A stretch of 64,000 bases of DNA, taken from positions 88,228 to 152,227 of the forward strand of contig CAXKVR010000231.1 of assembly GCA_964058845.1 (NCBI GenBank), written 5' to 3'. A program made the translations under genes and the position numbers. Positions 61,660-64,000 of the stretch are shown piece by piece. Below the pieces are notes generated by a model. The model was not told where the DNA came from and did no database searches. It saw only the letters and a program-made list of their open reading frames with translations. The DNA is from Carex sylvatica (lineage: Eukaryota > Streptophyta > Magnoliopsida > Poales > Cyperaceae). Each line of letters starts with the position of its first letter. Positions within the stretch are counted from its first letter, which is position 1.

Positions 61660-64000
61660 CTCACGTGAGGGGGGGAGGGGTTGAGTTCCACCAGTTGCTT
61701 CAGCAACAACTCTAGCATTTTCTCTTTCGTTGCGCTCGTTTATGGTATATGAACATAACAACACAATTCAGTTAGTAATAATATAAAATCATAAATGAAT
61801 TTTGTACAATGCTACATACCTGCCGTGCGCCTGTCAGAAACAGAACGGCGAGCCCGATTTCCCGACGGTTGCCTATCACCCATCTCGTCGATGGTCATTA
61901 CAATACGCTTGTGTCTCCTCCTCCCCTTTCTTATCCATCCTTCTGAAGGGATTATTCTATCACCGACATATGCAGGCCACTCATGCTGATCGGGATAAGA
62001 ATGGAAATATCCATCCCAAGTGGAAGCAAGGTAATCGGTACGATACATGTCAGCAACATAGTGATTCTCGCAGTAGTTTCTCACTCGGCATACCGCCATC
62101 ACGTGACTACAGGGTATGTGACTTAGTTGGGGTCCTTGGCATGTACATGTTATCGCCCTGGCATCTTCGAATTTAACCACGTACTTGCAAGTCCTCTTAA
62201 TAAACGCCATAGTGCCATCTGGTTTACGGCTGGTAGGAACGTATTCATTTGGATTTTGCACTTCGAATTCTGTACCATCATTACCCATCGGGATCACTTT
62301 CATAGTTGCACCTTTGTCCCTGTGTTGTCTTAGTTTCTCTTCCACCCTTGTTGAAAATGACTGGTTCATCCTTATTAATTCTGCGGCCTTAGCACGCCGT
62401 TCCTGAAACCAGGCATTTAACTTGTAGAATGTGCCCTCTACAACTGCAGCCACATGCAACATCCGGCTCTGCTTGAATACTGCATTCAGTGACTCGGACT
62501 CGTTGGTGGTCATAATTCTCCAACGCCAACCTCTATCACGGGATTGATATATTTTCTCGTATACTGAATCTTCGTTGATATCTCGGGGATTATTTTTGCC
62601 CACCTTCATTAAGTAGAGATTTACCTTTGACATGTACTATAAAAAAATAAGAAAATAAAATAATGTAAGTAAACAATTGTACTTAAAAAATCGTATTCTT
62701 GAAATACAATAATATATGTAAACAATTGATATATATATATACCTTTGCAAAATTGCTGGTCATCTCTACCACCCTTCTCGGCTTTTTCTTTCTGCAATTT
62801 CGTCTAAATGTTTCTAGAACCCACTTGTCATTTCCGGTTGCCTTGGAAAGGTTATCCGCAACGTGTTGCATACACAACCTATGCACACACTGGCCAGTAC
62901 GTGTTGACCAACTGTAATCTACACGATCAAAGACATATTTTATTCCTTTGTGCTGGTCTGATATCACACAGAAAAACTTTCCTTCCCCAATCACCCATAT
63001 TCTTAAAAACTACATAAAGAATTCCCAGTTCTCACCATCCTCTTTATGAACAATTGCAAAGGCCAAAGGAAATAACTGGTTCTCAACATCATATGCACAT
63101 GCTATCAGTAACCTCCCATCGTAACGGCCAGACATAAAGCATGCATCAATGCTGATAACGAGTCTAATGTATGGCACAGCTTAGATACAAGCACCGAAAG
63201 CCCATGCTATGCCCATGAATTGTTTAGCTCCCTCTATTAGTACTCCCTCCTTATCAAAAAAAGGGGTCATACCACCGCTCATATACAGCGCCGACATTTA
63301 TACTTGCCATGATCTGGAGCAATAGTGCCAGATAGCCGTATGAATCCTTCCAACTACTGAATATTCTGCAAATCGCAAGTTCACGACCTCTCCACATCCT
63401 GTTGTATTTTGGGATTGCATATATGTATTTGTGTCTGACGGTCCTAGCCACCGCCTTGATGCTCATCGATGGGTCCTTTTTAATGTATTCTTCAATTGCA
63501 TCGGCAATTAGTGATGCCGTCAGTTGTGCATGGTCTGTCCTTATGGACGCAGACTTGCATGTATGAGGTGGTTCACACTTCTTAATCATCCATGCTTCAT
63601 CTGAACCCGCCGGGGTTGCAAAAAGGCAAAACTCGCAACGCGGGTGAGTTTTACATAACACAATTAACCTTGTTCAGTCCCTTTTTTGAATTTTACATTC
63701 CCAATTGTCGTGAACATGAGTCTCATTGATTTTCTTTATAAGTTCGTCTATGTTGGTATAAAGTTGCCCTGCGGCAAGTTCTTGATTGTATTCAACACGA
63801 GGACCAAAGAAACTAATATCTGCCTCTTCGAAAGCTGTGGTATCGTTGAATGTAGCGACATAATGCTTATTTCTCTGACCTCTAATCGGGAATTTTTCTG
63901 CCTTGGATAAACCTGGTACATTTGCATCACCATCTTATAAGTCATCAGATTTTCAAACCCTTTGGTATTCATCTCCTGTTTCCATTTCCCTTTCTGGTAT
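61660..64000 (-). pseudogene. MULE transposase with SWIM zinc finger (element 2)
   Basis: On the minus strand, from 64000 down, come the MuDR-like N-part (VATFNDTTAFEEADISFFGP; WECKIQKRD), KTHPRCEFCLFATPAGSD with SIKAVARTVRHKY, then the DDE core SIDACFMSGRYDG and FFCVISDQHKGIKYVF, CVHRLCMQHVADNLS, an intron (62742 to about 62637), TTNESESLNAVFKQS, and the SWIM zinc finger ITCTCQGPQLSHIPCSHVMA. A donor at 61820-61818 leads to a last exon with ERENARVVAEATGGTQ. Candidate catalytic acids are D of SIDACF, D of SDQH and E of NESE. Several stops and frame changes make it inactive as read. Mutator transposases act in the nucleus on their own ends. Confidence 0.82.

Larger units (their letters stand above)
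59034..64000. mobile_element. MULE with convergent PMD and transposase genes (element 2, cut by window end)
   Basis: The left end CGGCCATTTTTTTAATACCC is followed by GCCTGGGCCTGGGGCGGCCC. The right end lies beyond the window. The expected duplicate of the 9 bp before it (GACATACAC) should occur there. Gene order is inverted relative to element 1: PMD gene on plus, transposase on minus, meeting near 61.6-61.7 kb. Confidence 0.8.

Overview
This window looks like nuclear DNA of a flowering plant, probably dicot-like. It is AT-rich, its genes have many introns with GT-AG splice sites, and it carries a dense mix of Mutator, hAT, CACTA and LTR-type repeats. The species cannot be named from the sequence. 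All gene models below come from reading frames, splice sites and phase continuity, with no alignment run.

Layout. 1-15.3 kb is a repeat graveyard: hairpin MITEs, a probable solo LTR whose U3-like part holds a palindromic AACGTT array, a broken unidentified gene fragment with a MITE in it, a duplicated MITE and a calcium-dependent protein kinase (CDPK) remnant split by a GC-rich insertion. 15.7-38.3 kb is the gene island with three intact genes: an 11-exon MRC1/Claspin-like replication-checkpoint mediator (+, 816 aa), a 5-exon PP2C phosphatase of the PTC7/PP2C55 type (+, 464 aa) and a 9-exon group G bZIP G-box-binding factor (-, 339 aa). They share no obvious pathway. Several MITEs sit in their introns and flanks. 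38.3-41.7 kb is low-information spacer. 41.7-64 kb is nested transposons: a 2.2-kb non-autonomous Mutator-like element (MULE) with 650-bp arms, a CACTA-like element of about 7.5 kb carrying at least three MITEs, and two large MULEs.

Two themes stand out. First, the two large MULEs (52317-57373, and 59034 to beyond the window) share CGGCC-type ends. Each carries a MULE transposase gene and a plant mobile domain (PMD) gene in tail-to-tail orientation, and the two copies have lost complementary parts. Second, many MITEs of about 200-400 bp begin with GAG or GAATTC, are flanked by 9-bp target duplications, and in the main family share an inner hairpin core while their outer ends differ. The 650-bp arms of the 2.2-kb MULE end internally in the same core, which ties these MITEs to the Mutator superfamily.
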